Shown here piece after piece: positions 1-11,255 of a stretch of 64,000 bases of DNA. Origin of the DNA: Rattus norvegicus (Eukaryota > Chordata > Mammalia > Rodentia > Muridae); NCBI RefSeq assembly GCF_036323735.1, contig NC_086019.1, forward strand, positions 240,243,102 through 240,307,101. The letters are read 5' to 3'. Each line of letters begins with the position of its first letter. The first letter of the stretch is position 1. A model generated the notes under the pieces. It had not been told where the DNA came from and made no database searches. It saw nothing but the letters and a program-made list of their open reading frames with translations. A program made the position numbers and the translations under genes.

Positions 1-186
1 GTCAGGAGACTCTGGATTAATCCCCTGACATGTATACACACAAGTGGTCAATGCTCAATGTCAAGCCATCTGAGAAATGTAAGTCAAAGGCACAATGAGG
101 TACCCTTTCACGCCTAGTAGGGTGGCAGTCATCACTATCGTTACCATGGCCATCATCAATTATCCTGAGATAATAACAGAGGTAAG

Positions 187-535
187 TGTGGTGGTTTAAA
201 TAAAAATGGCCCCAAAGCTCCATAGGGATGACATTATTAGGAGGTGCGGCCTTGTTGAAAGAAGTGTGTCAGTAGGGGCTTTGAGGTCTTAGACGCTGAA
301 GCCAGGTTCAGTGTGCCTCAATCTCTTCCTGCTGCCTCTCAATTCAGATGGAGAGCTCTCCGCTCCTTCTCCAGCACCATAACCCCGTCTGCCTGCATGC
401 TGCCATGCTTCCTGCCATGGTGAATAAATATGGACTAAACCTCTGATCTGTAAGCCAGCCCCAGTTAAATGCTTTCCTTGATGAGAGTTGCCATGGTCAC
501 GGTGTCTCTTCACAGCAGTACAAAGCCCTAAGATC
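187..535 (+). mobile_element. ERVL-MaLR-type solo LTR
   Basis: The segment follows the order typical of rodent MaLR LTRs: a 'gtggttt..aatggcccc' start, an 'attaggaggtgcggccttgtt' block, a 'ctgtaagccagcccc' block, then 'ggtcacggtgtctcttcacagcagta' at the end. No second LTR or internal sequence is adjacent, so it is a solo LTR. The exact subfamily is not assigned. Confidence 0.7.
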
Positions 536-1010
536 ATGAGAGTAAAGGGAAACTGTAATCCTTCTACATTGCATGTGGGGATGTAAAATGGGGTAGCCAC
601 CTTTGAAGATCAGCTCCCACTAACCCCCCAAATTATGTGTATGGTTCACATCTGGTCTCAGCGATTCTTCTTTTAGGTATATGCCTGGAGAACTGGAGGC
701 CTACACAGATGTTTATAAATAGAAAGGATCACCGTGTTCACCAACTGATGAGTGATGTCCATCAGCTCTGTAGTATAACTACACAGAGTGTCGTACGGGG
801 GAACAGAGTGAACCAACACATGCGTAATATGGGTGAACTTTGAAAACATAAAGTAAGTAAAATAACCGTTACTAAGGGCAGCATATTATATAGTCGCACC
901 AATGACACATTTAGAATAGAAAAGCCCACAGAAATGAAGAAGAGCTTAGCTAACCGTTGACAGATGAGGGAGTGAAGAGGAATGAGAATGACTCTTGAGA
1001 CAGTGAACAT
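536..1010 (+). mobile_element. Old L1 (L1M-type) 3' ORF2/3' UTR fragment
   Basis: Diverged sequence keeps the landmarks of an old mammalian L1 3' end: 'gggatgtaaaatggggtagccac', 'taggtatatgcctggaga', 'tttataaatag', 'ccaactgatgag' and 'gtgaactttgaaaacat'. Many indels and stops show that it is dead. It abuts the LTR upstream. Confidence 0.6.
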
Positions 1011-3250
1011 CCTCAACAATGCAGCATTGGCTACCCAATGCTGTGGCTATGAACTCACGGGAGGGGAAAGTTAGTCAATACAATTCTTATGGTGTCATCT
1101 GAATGCCCAAGTGTCTTCCAATGACATGGAAATAAAGAAGAATGTAAAGAAAGTTACAGAGCCGGCAGGGTAAGGGCAGATTCAGTCAGTAGTATATTCG
1201 TTTAGAACAGGTGTGACAAGAGAGAATCTGGAGATGAGGCTGAAGTGAGATGTTGGGTCTCGAACTTCCAGTCAGCCTGTGGGTCTCTGAGTGAGTTTCA
1301 CATATCATGTCTATCATGTCGGGCCACTGCTCTTCCAGGTGCTTGAACAAAGAGAGAGGCTTGGCAGTATAAGTGAGGGTGACATTAAACAAACACTGCA
1401 CGCCGGAAACACATTTGATAGGTACTCCTCGGCGTGATGCAATCCAGGAATGTGCAGGTATTCTGGGTACACTTACAGAAGTCATGTTCGGGGAGATGTG
1501 GTGAGAGTGATGTCATAGGAAGAGCTGTTGGTGGGTCTCAAACACCCCCTCTCGAGGTGCTGGCAGAGCAAGGAAGCAATGAAGCGTCTTTCCACGGAGA
1601 CAGCTGTGGGCTGAATGTTGAGCGCTCTCTGTCATGCTTCATCCTTCCAGCTACTGTGGGAGAAATGATACTCACGACTGTTCAGGAGCTGACGATGGAC
1701 TGGTCTAGCAGATCTTGCTTTCTCCGTCACCAGAAGCAAGGATCCAGGGACCTCCCTGACTCTTTCCTCCCTGCTTAGGGAGGCATTTGCAAATGTCATC
1801 ACAAAGTTTCTTGGGTCAGGGTCACTTCCTTGCTTTAGTTTGTCCAAGTGAGAGTTGTCAAAAATGGACTAGATCCTTCCAGAGTTGGCACCAGTACAGG
1901 GGAGGGGAGGAGGACAGAGCACAGAGAGCAATCTCGTTGAACACCACCCCTCCACAATAAACATTATATTCCTCACGGGAGGCGCATGTTTGCTTTATGA
2001 ATATATTCTGTGCTATTCTTTTATTCCTCCCCCTTCCCCATATTTCTTCACTATTCATCCTTGCCTGCCCCTGTCCCACAATAAGTCCCTAGGTTCTAGT
2101 CACAGCACGGCTAAGGCAAGATGTTAAGAAACCTGTCAGGACAGCTGCTCTGGTCCTGTGCTTTACGAGCTGCTCAGAGTGTGCTTCAGCTGTAGGGAAG
2201 CTCAAAGGGAAGTCCAGGCTTTAGCTCTGATGAGCAAAGCTAACACAAAGGTTGCTCACTGCAAGCCAGAGCACAGCCTCCTAAAACCCATCCTTCTGAC
2301 TCACAGGACAGAGACCTCCTCAAGCTCCTTGGTCAGAATCTGCCGAGGCTCCAGGTGTCAGAATCTGCCAAGGCTCCACCCACCGGCGGCTTTCTGTGAG
2401 CAGGTGTGCATGGAACTTTGGATCCCATGTTTTGAAATTTGTAATCTGAGGCCCTCAGAGGTCACAGGCACCATCTAAGGGGAGGGATTTGAGGCAAAAG
2501 GGGGATTATGTTTCTGACTTCTACCTCATGAGAGGAAAGAACCAACCCAGTTAACAGAGAGTCCTTAATGAGGGTTGAATGTGTGAGGGTCTGTCTTGGG
2601 GGGATGCAGTCCAGAGAACTCTCGTTCATCCCTTTCTCTCTGCACACACTGTTCTCTGAGCTCCATGGCTTCCTGTTTCCTTGTCAGACTTCATATAAGC
2701 ATTTGCGGAGGGTAGAGCAGGTGTTAGGCTCCACAGCCAGGATGCAGAAGCAGGTGGAGGGCATCAGATGTGAATGACACTTGGGCCGGAGCTCAACAAG
2801 TTCCCCTTTTAGTGAGCAGTAAAGGACCAGACATGACTGTAATCTCTGTTTATGATTTGAGTACTCAGGAGAAATGACTCATTTCAGCAGACGAAAAAGA
2901 ACTCTGGTGGGCAAGAATGTGCAAGGCCAACGAGAGCTTCAAATGCTTTGAAGAAAGAATATGACCTGAGAGTGTCCCCACAGGCTCTGTAGGTCTCTCA
3001 TAAACCTAGCTGACACACCGAGTAGTTCTCCAACCCTTTGCTTCCGATCTCAGCCAATCGTCTCCTTTGTGATCACACAGTTGTAGGGTGTGCTAGGTGG
3101 GAACAATTCTTGCCTCTATTAAATGATGCTTAAATATAATATGTGTAATTCTTATAAGGCAGTCTTGGCCAAAATAGAAAATCCTGTTGCTGTGCCACTT
3201 CACCTCCCACTCTCCCACTCCTACGTTCACACCACACCATCCTACAAGGT
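1011..3250. other. No recognised gene; single-copy-looking sequence
   Basis: I see no gene, clear SINE or LTR here. The only local structure is an imperfect tandem duplication of about 25 bp near 2332-2385, built on 'cagaatctgcc(g/a)aggctcca'. Open frames in this stretch are short and lack recognisable domains. Confidence 0.5.
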
Positions 3251-3317
3251 TTTTTGCTTGTTTTCTTTTCCTTTCCTTTCTTTTCTTTTCTTTTCTTTTC
3301 TTTTCTTTTTTTTTTAA
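3251..3317. repeat. Polypyrimidine simple repeat (TTTTC)n
   Basis: A run of tttc/ttttc units ends in an uninterrupted T run. It may be the tail of a very decayed minus-strand retroelement, but no element body is visible. Confidence 0.8.
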
Positions 3318-4239
3318 GTACTTAAAGCCATTGCTTCCCAGGAAAGTGTGTTCCTTGAAGAGTTGGCTGTGGTCTGGACAACTACCTCAGATTGCCTCAG
3401 TGGAAAGGAGGGTGACCAGGCCAGTTGTGCTGAGCATAGGTTTTGCAGATGGGGGACCTGGGGAGCTGAGGGGTAGTGGCAGCTCAGTCTTTCATCTGGG
3501 CTCCTCTATTGTGCTGGTTGCTATTGGTTCTCTTCCTTTCATTAAAGTACAGTGGTTGTTCGCTACAGAGGCTTTTGTTCAGAGGGAAACAATGCTTCTA
3601 TGTTCCAACAGGAAAAGCGTCAGCAGTGGGAGGAGAGCAGGGGTGGGAATCTCCCTACAGAGCCCTCTGGTGGATTTTTTTCAGTATGCACAGCGTCTGC
3701 CTCATGAAAGAATGGCTTCCTCCAGCTCGTGAAGACCCCCGGATGTACTGATGACCGCCTGTTGTGGCTTTCAGGGCCCTGCAGGATCTGCTGGCCCTCC
3801 TGATGGCCTGCATCTCCAGCTCCACTCACTGGCTATTCTGTTCAGGGTGCCTTCTCCAGCAGTTTCTCTAGTTTGGTCTTGGTCCACCACTCCCACTTAG
3901 CTTCATCAAACACTGGCTACTAAGCAGTCCCTACCCCAAGCCGTTCTCACCAAGGGCCTTTTACTTCAGCCATCTGCCTCTTGGCAGGATCTGAAACAAC
4001 TTTGCTCAGCAGCTGTTGGTCCAGGGCAGTAAGACCGTCCTGTCTGTTTCATGTCTGTGCCCCGACATGCAATTGAGTATCTGGCTTTTATTGGGCACGT
4101 GAAGAAACAAATAACAAAGACAGACAACATGGCAAGGGAGACACTTTGGGGTCTTCTGCCATGGTTTGTCAGAGGTTGCGTGGGATGCCTCCTATGCTGA
4201 GGAAGGGTGTGTCTGCAGAGTTGGTATCCTCACTAACGG
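3318..4239. other. No recognised gene; one CTCF-like motif and weak coding-like traces
   Basis: The sequence at 3660-3673 reads, on the minus strand, as ccaccagagggctc and matches 13 of 14 positions of the CTCF core consensus. On the minus strand between about 4075 and 3835 there are short coding-like runs broken by stops, including a lysine/tryptophan-rich segment of about 24 codons. I could not assign them to a protein. Confidence 0.35.
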
Positions 4240-4548
4240 TCGCCTGGGGTGTAGGAACAGTTGAACTGAGGAATTGTCTTTATCCCACTGGTCTGTGGAC
4301 ATGCCTGAGAAGTACCGTCTAGACTGCTAACTGATATAGGGCCACCATGGATGGTCCCATACCTAGGCAGTTGATTTGGGCTTATATAAGAAAGTAGGTT
4401 AAGCTTGAGCCAGAGAGTAGACCAATGAGCAGCCCCAACATCCCTCAGTGACTGACTGTGACCTGGAAACGTGAGCCAATGAAACGCGTTCCTCTTGGAG
4501 TTGCATTTGACCACACTGTTTTATTACAGTAACAAGGGAACCAGACCA
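4240..4548 (+). mobile_element. MaLR-like LTR fragment
   Basis: The 'cttatataagaaagtaggttaag' block, the 'gtgagccaatgaa..cgttcctc' block and the closing 'gttttattacagtaacaagg' resemble the 3' two-thirds of rodent MaLR LTRs. The start is indistinct. Confidence 0.5.
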
Positions 4549-5021
4549 GTTTGCCTCCCCTCTTCTCTGGGATTAGAGTTGGGTTCCCAGGAATTAGGGA
4601 CTTCCCTTTATCTTTCTCATTCTCTTTCCTGCACTAGTTTTCCCAGGGCTCATCCTCACGCTCTTTAACAGTGATAACAGAGGCTACAACTATATAGAAA
4701 CCCGACTGCCATCTTTGAAGACCTCCAATTTTCGGACACTTCCAAATATTCTACCTAAAGGCATTGGTCCATCAAGGGAAACCCATGCTTCATCAGCTGA
4801 AATGCTCCTGATCAACTTTCTTTACTGTGGGGACATTTGAGGTCCTTATCTCCATCCCAGTGTATCCAGCAACCTGTCTCTTACATTGATGAAGACAAAT
4901 CATTGGCAGTCAGAGGCCAAGGTTCCATTTGTTCAGCATTTGCAGAGAGGAGCCCTCAGATTCCAGAGGCATCTGTCAGTTGCTACCAGACATAGGGTAT
5001 GTCTGGTCCTGGATTTGGTCA

Positions 5022-5025
<4 letters not shown>
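4549..5025. other. No recognised gene or repeat
   Basis: Mixed-composition sequence without an identifiable element. It ends at the TG microsatellite. Confidence 0.5.
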
Positions 5026-5071
<46 letters not shown>

Positions 5072-5082
5072 TGTGTCTGTGT
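5026..5082. repeat. (TG)n microsatellite
   Basis: About 22 uninterrupted TG units are followed by two ctgtgt interruptions. Confidence 0.95.
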
Positions 5083-6754
5083 ACAAGCATGTGTGCATGC
5101 ACATATGTGCGCATACATGCATACACAAATGTTTTCTTTCCTGTTGACAACTGGAGAGATTAATCTGAACCAGCAGGGTAATAAGTACATCAGCCGTTCT
5201 CCAAATTCTTTGACAGTTCTTCTCTGGTAACCATCCTGGTCTCTAGCTCTCGCTTTTTTCCCCTTTCTGGCTGCACTCCTGCTGTTGTTTTAGCCCATGT
5301 TAATGCAAGCCTGCAACCCAGTCTCTTCCCTGAGTTCCACCAACCCAAGTCCCTAAGAGCCACTTATTCCTGGAAGTCTGTAGGAAAGATTTCATGGCAG
5401 ATTTGAAAGGCAGATGAAGAGGCTTTTATTTTGAGGGTCCACACCTTCATGGTGACATTCTGCCCCTCCCCCATGCTTGCCAATGAACCAGTGTGAAGCC
5501 CTCGCCCCTCTGGTTAGTTGTGGCTTTTCTTTGTCTTCTATTCTCCTTCTGTTAGTTGCCCCTGTACATCCCTTTCTGTTATTAGTTATCTGAAGCCATT
5601 CAACTCTTCCATGAGCCTCTCTCGGTCTCAATTAGCTAGGGGTCATTTGCATATCCAAAGTCATCCTGGCTCTCAAGTTTTCTAAGAGTCACTCTCCTTA
5701 GAAAGTAATTATGATTTACAGAGAATTCCTTTTTTTTTTTTTTTTCAAGGAAAGGCCAGTGGGATCCCAAGGTCCTCCAGCCACTCAGACAACTCTGAAA
5801 TGCCTGAGCTGGGGGTAGCTTTTCAGAGGGCTAGGCAGAATCTCACTGCTGTCTTCTGAAATGATAAAAAAAAAAAAGGGTGGTGGTGGTGGTGCAGATG
5901 AGTCGTTAAAGTCCCCACATCAAAGTTGAAAGAGTAGCTTTACTCTATAGGATACTCAGAAGCCCCAAAGGTCTGTCTGCCCTTCTGCTGGGGATGTCTT
6001 TCCATCTTGGGTGAATTAGGGATTATCATGTGGTTCTCTCAACATGGAATTTACGAAGGAAAAAAAAAAGAAAGGAAGGAAAAGTACTCATCATTCCATC
6101 TTTTGTACTGGCAAAGGCAGAACTATATTGGTGACAGATTGATCATGGCTGGAGTTGATTCTGAAGTCCACTGTACAGGGGAAGGAGAATGGCAGCACAG
6201 AGAGCAGAGTCATGGGATATGTGTGGGGAAGGGTAACTGCAGGCTCAGGGTAGTGAGGTGTATATACCCCTTTCCACCTCTACCCAGTTAACTTGGGCGG
6301 CACAATGAGATCCCCTACAGGAGAAGGCTCACACAAAGGATGTCAGAATTGTTCTAGAAAACCCTCAGCACTTTGAATCAAGGGAAAAATGAGCCAATTG
6401 CTCCTCTTTTTCAGTTCTTGAACTTTAGAAATTTGACTGCGGTTCAGTGTTTGAGGGGGCGGAAGTTGACAGGCAGGATTCGGAAGGTGGTGATTGGGTT
6501 CTAAGATGTCTGGGGGTGGAGGAAGAGTAAGGGAAGGAAGGAGGCAGGCTCCTTCTGCAGAGGTGGACTAAGAAATGTAAATGGGTCAACTTGACTGGCT
6601 CTGGCCCTCCCAGATCCAGTGAAATTAGCTCCAAGTTAATGCTTCCTCTGGCAGAATAACTGCTCTGTACTCAGGGATGGGAAAAAAAAATGGCTACATA
6701 GAATTGTTTGTGTCGGAGAATCTTCTTTAACCAATTTAATTTATCTTGATGAGG
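5083..6754. other. No recognised gene; short homopolymers only
   Basis: The stretch holds a T run at about 5730-5745 and an A run followed by ggt repeats at about 5867-5894. No SINE body flanks either run clearly, and no gene is recognised. Confidence 0.5.
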
Positions 6755-6890
6755 AACTCTCAAGCAGCCATTATGTGCCTGTCACAAGGTCCGATGTATT
6801 GTGGGAAGCAGAAGAAAACCGTTTCAACACAGCTGCCCTCACACTCCGACAATCTCGTTAGGGAATTGAGACTCACATACATGGCCAGGC
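6755..6890. mobile_element. Possible L2-class relic
   Basis: 'cattatgtgcctgtcacaagg' and 'cacagctgccctcacact' resemble a common L2/MIR-age motif (animal-wide 'tgtgcc..ggcac' followed by 'ctgccctca'). It is very diverged, so this is a weak call. Confidence 0.3.
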
Positions 6891-7324
6891 GAAAAGTGAG
6901 ATAAAACGTCTTCAGTACCCCAAGTCATGGCACTGACAATTCACACTCTGGATAAAAGAGAAGAGGTCAGGAGGGGTTGTGAGGAAGTGGTTCCTGAAAT
7001 GGGATGAAAGCTGCTTCGTTGGGGGTACTGTGGCTGCCTCCTTTTTGGTTTTCCTAGAGCCATCCAAGTTGATGCTACATTGACACTTCTCCAGAGACGG
7101 AAGGAAGGTTCAAGGCAAGAACAGAGGTCATCTAGAAGTTTGTAGCACTGTGACCAAGGCAGAGAGAGTACAGGGATGATGTGACAGGGGCTGGAAGGTT
7201 GGAGATGAAGAGTTTGGATTTTCTATGTCTGCAAAGAGAACCAAAGGAGAAGCAGGGGCAAGGGCTGGGGAAAGTTGTCAGAGTGGAGTTTTTTCTCTGG
7301 TGCAGCTTTGTTGAAGGTGATTAC

Positions 7325-7650
7325 CATGGTTTAGATAATCATTGTTCTCCCTAAACTCAGGTGCTTAAGGGGTTGATCTACAGCTGATGCTACTAGAACA
7401 TTTGGAAGGTAGGGCCTTTAAGTCTTGAGGAATATGCCCTGCAGGAGATCCTACCCTACCTTCTAGTCTTTGGTATCCATGATAAGGACAATTTATGCAA
7501 TGCTGTGGGCTCCTACCACGATGAATTGCCCCCATTCCCACTAGAGGCCTAGAGGCAGTGAGTCTATTGAATCATGGCTGAAAGCTCCAAAGTTTTGAGC
7601 CAAGATAAGCCTTTGATCTGTATCAGTGATTGTGACACACATGTATCACA
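7325..7650 (+). mobile_element. Old MaLR (MLT1-like) LTR
   Basis: The segment carries 'gtttagataatcattgttctccct', 'catttggaaggtagggcctttaag', 'tgaatcatggctg' and 'gagccaagataagcc', in the order expected for old mammalian MaLR LTRs. Confidence 0.5.
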
Positions 7651-7837
7651 GTCGTGGGGACCTGAACGGCACAGCGGTATTTGGGTGTAACTATAGTGTG
7701 GTTTAGTAGCAGCTCAAAACATTGGGTTAGAGGTTAGATGGTCATGGTGGGGTAAATGTGGGGCCCTGGAATCAGATAAAATGGTTTTGGGTCTCATGCG
7801 GACCAGTTGGATGGCCCCAGGCATGTGGTTGGAGCAG

Positions 7838-7955
7838 GGTAACCAACCCATCCAGTTTGCACGGGGCTTTCCCAGTGCTGGCACTGAAAGTCTCATGCCC
7901 CGGGGAATTTCCAAGTCCTGGGAAAACTGGAGCAGCTTGCCCGGGACTGTTCTGA
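7838..7955. mobile_element. Possible old DNA-transposon remnant
   Basis: 'cagggtaaccaacccatcc', 'cactgaaagtctcatgccc' and 'cctgggaaaactgga' recall a partly palindromic mammalian DNA-transposon type with an inward-repeated 'gggaaaccgg' theme. The far terminus is not preserved and the family is not assigned. Confidence 0.25.
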
Positions 7956-8044
7956 GTTTAAAACTTAAAGGTCCATGTCCTGAGAACTGTTTCAGTGGTG
8001 AGCAAATCAAGGCAATTAGGGGGAACCCATTTGACCAACTTTCA

Positions 8045-8190
8045 CCTTGGTTCCTTTATGTAAAAAGTAAAGAAAATAAAAGTTCCTTCCTTAGCGTCTT
8101 ATGTGGGTTGAATGCGATGGCATACACAGAGCCTGCAGCACACAGGCTGTCACGGGGAAGGCAACACACCAACATTTGCTGGATAGATGA
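8045..8190 (+). mobile_element. MIR SINE relic
   Basis: A degraded 'tatgtaaaaagtaaagaaaataa' segment, followed by 'gtgggttgaatgcgatggcat' and 'cagagcctgcagcacacagg', matches the order of the 3' half of MIR. Confidence 0.4.
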
Positions 8191-8604
8191 GCGAGAGGGA
8201 TCCAGGGATGAACCAGTGAGGGGTGGAAGGGGAAGGGAGAGAGCCCCAGCTTGGCTGAGAGAACGAGCAGAGCCAGTGGCTCTGTGTCGGGAGCTTTGCG
8301 CTGGGATTCTACCTGTGTTTATAAAAGAAGATTTGCCAGGAAAGTTAATGAAGTTAACAAGGAAAATGCTGGCCATTGAAGAGGACAGACAGGCGACAGT
8401 AACACCATTTCCTTTTAATATGTCTGCTGATGTAATGGGTCTCCACCCGAGGATTCACAAGATGGATGTCTCTGCTCTCTGGTTCAGCAGATACTGTGGA
8501 CTCATGCTCAAGTGAGATAAAGGGGTGTGTGACTTCCACGTCCATTCATTTGTTGGTTGAGGCTTTCATTCAATGGCCATTTAAGAATATATGTATATGT
8601 ACAT

Positions 8605-8692
8605 GTGTGTTTCTGTCTGTCTGTCTTCTGTCTCTGTGTCTCTGTCTCTGCCTCTCTCTCTCTCTCTCTCTCTCCTGCGTGTGTGTTAGGCA
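8605..8692. repeat. (TCTG)n/(TC)n/(TG)n compound microsatellite
   Basis: Short ctgt and tctg runs pass into an uninterrupted TC run and then a brief gtgt run. Confidence 0.9.
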
Positions 8693-8780
8693 CAGTTAGC
8701 CTCTGGGAAACTACAAAGAAACAATACAAAGTAGTTCATGTGCTTGGAAATTTTTATGATAAAATATTTTTCAATATACT

Positions 8781-8786
<6 letters not shown>

Positions 8787-8819
<33 letters not shown>
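8787..8819. repeat. (CA)n microsatellite
   Basis: Sixteen CA units lie directly downstream of an AT-rich segment. Confidence 0.95.
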
Positions 8820-8821
<2 letters not shown>

Positions 8822-9036
8822 AGGAATGAGCTACAACTCCTCTTTCCTTAGCTGAGCCTTCTGATAACTGTACTTAAAACTGGAGTCTTCTTTTGGATCT
8901 GACAGAAATCAGAAGCAAGGAAATCAGGAAGCACTTATTGAGATGGTCTGAGGTCAGTAAAGTCAGACTAGACAGAGAGAAGGAAGGGGATGGAGAACAG
9001 TGGGTATAGAGAGAAAGAGGCAGGGAGGAGAGGGGA

Positions 9037-9402
9037 TGTCTTAGTTTTCTTTCTATCACTGTGAAATACCACAACCAAAAGTAACTTGGCAGGAAAGACT
9101 GGTTCACAAGTCCCTAACACGGTGCATTACTAAGGAAAGTTGGGGTAGGAACCCAGGAGCGGAGGCAGGAGCCAAGGAGTACTGTGCTCACTGGCTCACT
9201 CCCCATCACTTGCTCAGTTCTCTCTCTCTTTTGCCCAGGGGCAGCACCACCCGCAGTGAACTTGGCCCTCTCATGGCAATCATTAATCAGGAAAATGACC
9301 CAGAGACTTGCCTATAGGCTAATCTGAAGAAGGCCTTTTCTCACTTGAGGTTCCCTCTTCCCAGATGACCTGTGTCAAGTTGACAAAAACCTAACCAGCA
9401 CA
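9037..9402 (-). mobile_element. Rodent MaLR-like LTR, near complete
   Basis: On the plus strand it opens with 'tgtcttagttttct', passes through 'accacaaccaaaagtaactt', 'tggctcactccccatcactt' and 'aggggcagcaccacccgcagtg', and ends 'gtgtcaagttgacaaaaacctaaccagcaca'-like. In element orientation it runs TG to CA, as an LTR does. Other copies of the family lie at 14134, 31684, 36911 and 39176. Confidence 0.65.
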
Positions 9403-9770
9403 GGGAAGCAGGGATGTGAGGGACAGGGAGGGGGAGGGGGAGGGGGGAGGGGGGAGGGGGGAGGGGGAGGAGGAGGAGGGGGAGGAGGAGGAGGAGGGGG
9501 GGGAGGAGGAGGGGGGGAGGAGGAGGAGGGGGGAGGAGGGGGGGAGGAGGGGGGAGGAAGAGGAGGAGGAGGGGGGAGGAGGAGGAGGAGGAGAGAGCAA
9601 GGAGGAAGTAGAGAGGAAGAGTTGTGGGGGCAGGGACCAGGGAGGAGAAGAGAAAGGAGAAAAGGAGGGGGAGGGGAACAAGGACGTGGGTTGCAGAGAG
9701 GAGAAAGGAGGCAGGGAGGGTGGGGTCCGTGGAAGGAAGCAGGGAAATTGGACGTCCGAATGAAGGGGTC
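9403..9770 (+). repeat. (GGGGA/GGA)n polypurine tract
   Basis: An almost unbroken G/A strand has its core at 9425-9591 made of ggggga and gga units. It contains many closely spaced runs of three to seven guanines. Purine content stays high to about 9770. The array starts at the end of the LTR at 9037-9402. Confidence 0.95.
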
Positions 9771-10050
9771 TGAGAGGCATGGGTGGGAAGGGCTGACAGA
9801 GGACACAAACAGAAGCTGAGGGAGAGCAACTGCATTCAGGCAGGCCGCTTCTTAGCTACAGGCAGCCCCTGGTGGAATCAGAAGGTGGAGGGAGACTCTA
9901 AGCAAGAGGCCCTCATTTAATAGAGATGTTTTCTGTTTAACCACAGCTAAGAGGAAATGGGGGAAAGGTTAAGGCATGGGGAGGAAGATGTGATTCGACT
10001 GTGTCTCTCCGTCCATTTTGCCTGTGATTTTTTTTTCTCTTGGGCTCCAG
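9771..10050. other. No recognised gene
   Basis: Single-copy-looking sequence that ends in a pyrimidine-rich stretch (10028-10050), which reads as a plausible splice acceptor for the next segment. Confidence 0.4.
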
Positions 10051-10122
10051 TGTGTGGCCCTAGACCCTTTCTCATACCAAAGGTGTCTTCAGGGGAGAGC
10101 TGTTCCCCTGACATCAGCTGAG
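10051..10122 (+). other. Candidate exon (72 bp), unassigned
   Basis: The segment is preceded by a T-rich tract ending '..ttgggctccag' and followed directly by gtgagt, a consensus donor. Its 72 bases are open in one frame only, giving 24 codons with phase 0 at both ends. I do not recognise the peptide. Decoy splice sites of this quality occur by chance in 64 kb, so this is only a candidate. Confidence 0.18.
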
Positions 10123-10657
10123 GTGAGTCTTGCTGACCTGGGACACCTCCCTCAGGCACTGGCAACATTGCAGACCACTGCTTCCCCAAAGAGCTTCCTT
10201 CCTCTGCAGAACCGCTCTGATGCAACTTAGAACACACCCTTCCTTTTCTATCACCTGAGAGCAGGTCAGGGTCTGGTCAGAACTCCTTTATCTCATTATT
10301 CCTCAACACCCATCCCCCCCTTTCTGTTTATACATTTCCGAGTCTTTCATGAAGTAAGAGACTGTGAATAAAAGCATCTAGTGCATGCTAGAACTCAAGA
10401 GTCCAAGAAGGAAGAATTGTATGGGAATAACAAGTTCTCTTGGCCTTGGCAAACATCAGACTGAAGAGGCTTTCAGAGCATAATATTTAGGGACCATGGA
10501 TAAATTCCGTGATGTGAGCCAAGTGGTCAGATCTTTGGCTGCTGCCACTAGGTGAAGCCTCAGGTCCAGTGTGCCTAGCCCATGGCGGATACCATTAGGA
10601 CATAATTCTTCAGCCCCAGATGGCCATTTTTTTCCTGTCTCGGGTTGTTTTCTTTTG
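10123..10657. other. No recognised gene
   Basis: Nothing identifiable between the candidate exon and the URR1 insertion. Confidence 0.45.
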
Positions 10658-10898
10658 CTTTAGCACAGTGGCTCTCAACCTTCCTAACGGTGCAACCCTT
10701 TAATATGGTGCTTCATGTTGTAGTGACCCACAACCGTAAAATTATTTTCGTTGTTTTTTTCCTAACTGTAATTTTGCTACTGTTATGAACCGTAATATAA
10801 ATATCTGTGTTTTCCAGTGGTCTTAAGCATCCTTATGAAAGGGTCATTCAACCCCCAAAGGGGTTGTGACCTACAGGTTGAGAGCCAGTGCTTCAGCA
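10658..10898 (+). mobile_element. URR1 (hAT-Charlie, non-autonomous) with 8-bp target duplication
   Basis: The element body is 10666-10890. It starts cagtggctctcaacct and ends with the exact reverse complement aggttgagagccagtg, a 16-bp perfect terminal inverted repeat. The interior carries the usual 'caaccctttaatatggtgcttcatgttgtagtgaccc'-type sequence. It is flanked by ctttagca (10658-10665) and cttcagca (10891-10898), an 8-bp duplication with one mismatch, the size known for hAT transposition. It encodes nothing and would have needed a Charlie transposase in trans. Confidence 0.88.
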
Positions 10899-11255
10899 TA
10901 CTGGCCAAACCTGGATAATTTATAAAGAACAGATGTTCATTTTCTGGAAGTCCTCTGACTCCACTTGGCTTCTGATAAAGGCTTTAGGTGGGAGGAAGGG
11001 CAATTAGCCCCATGGCAGAGAGATCACAGAGTGAAGGGAGACAAGGAGAGCCTGGGGAAGCAGAACACACTATGTAACCCACACTCCTACAGCGCCTAAC
11101 CCACTCTGTGGGAGCCCCATTCATCTGTTCAAGAGGGCAGAGGCCCTGTGACACCAACCATCTTTTAAAGGCCTTGCTATAGCTTGGCACTGTTGCATTG
11201 ACATTTAATCTCAGCATGGGTTTTTGCAGAGACAAACCATATTCAAGCCACAGTA
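10899..11255 (-). mobile_element. Old MaLR (MST/MLT1-like) LTR
   Basis: Read on the plus strand, 'ctggataatttataaagaacagatgttca', then the 'ggcttctgataaagg' and 'gaaggg' blocks and the 'cagagagatcacagagtg' block follow the antisense order of MST-type LTRs. URR1 landed at its edge. Confidence 0.5.

Noticed and set aside
9341..9835. Long proline/serine/leucine-rich and Gly/Glu-rich open frames
   Set aside because: They are translations of the GGA/GGGGA polypurine tract, which lacks stop codons in several frames. There is no domain or gene context.
9863..9890. Further CTCF-like site (cagcccctggtgg)
   Set aside because: Only 12 of 14 core positions match, so it is too weak to list.
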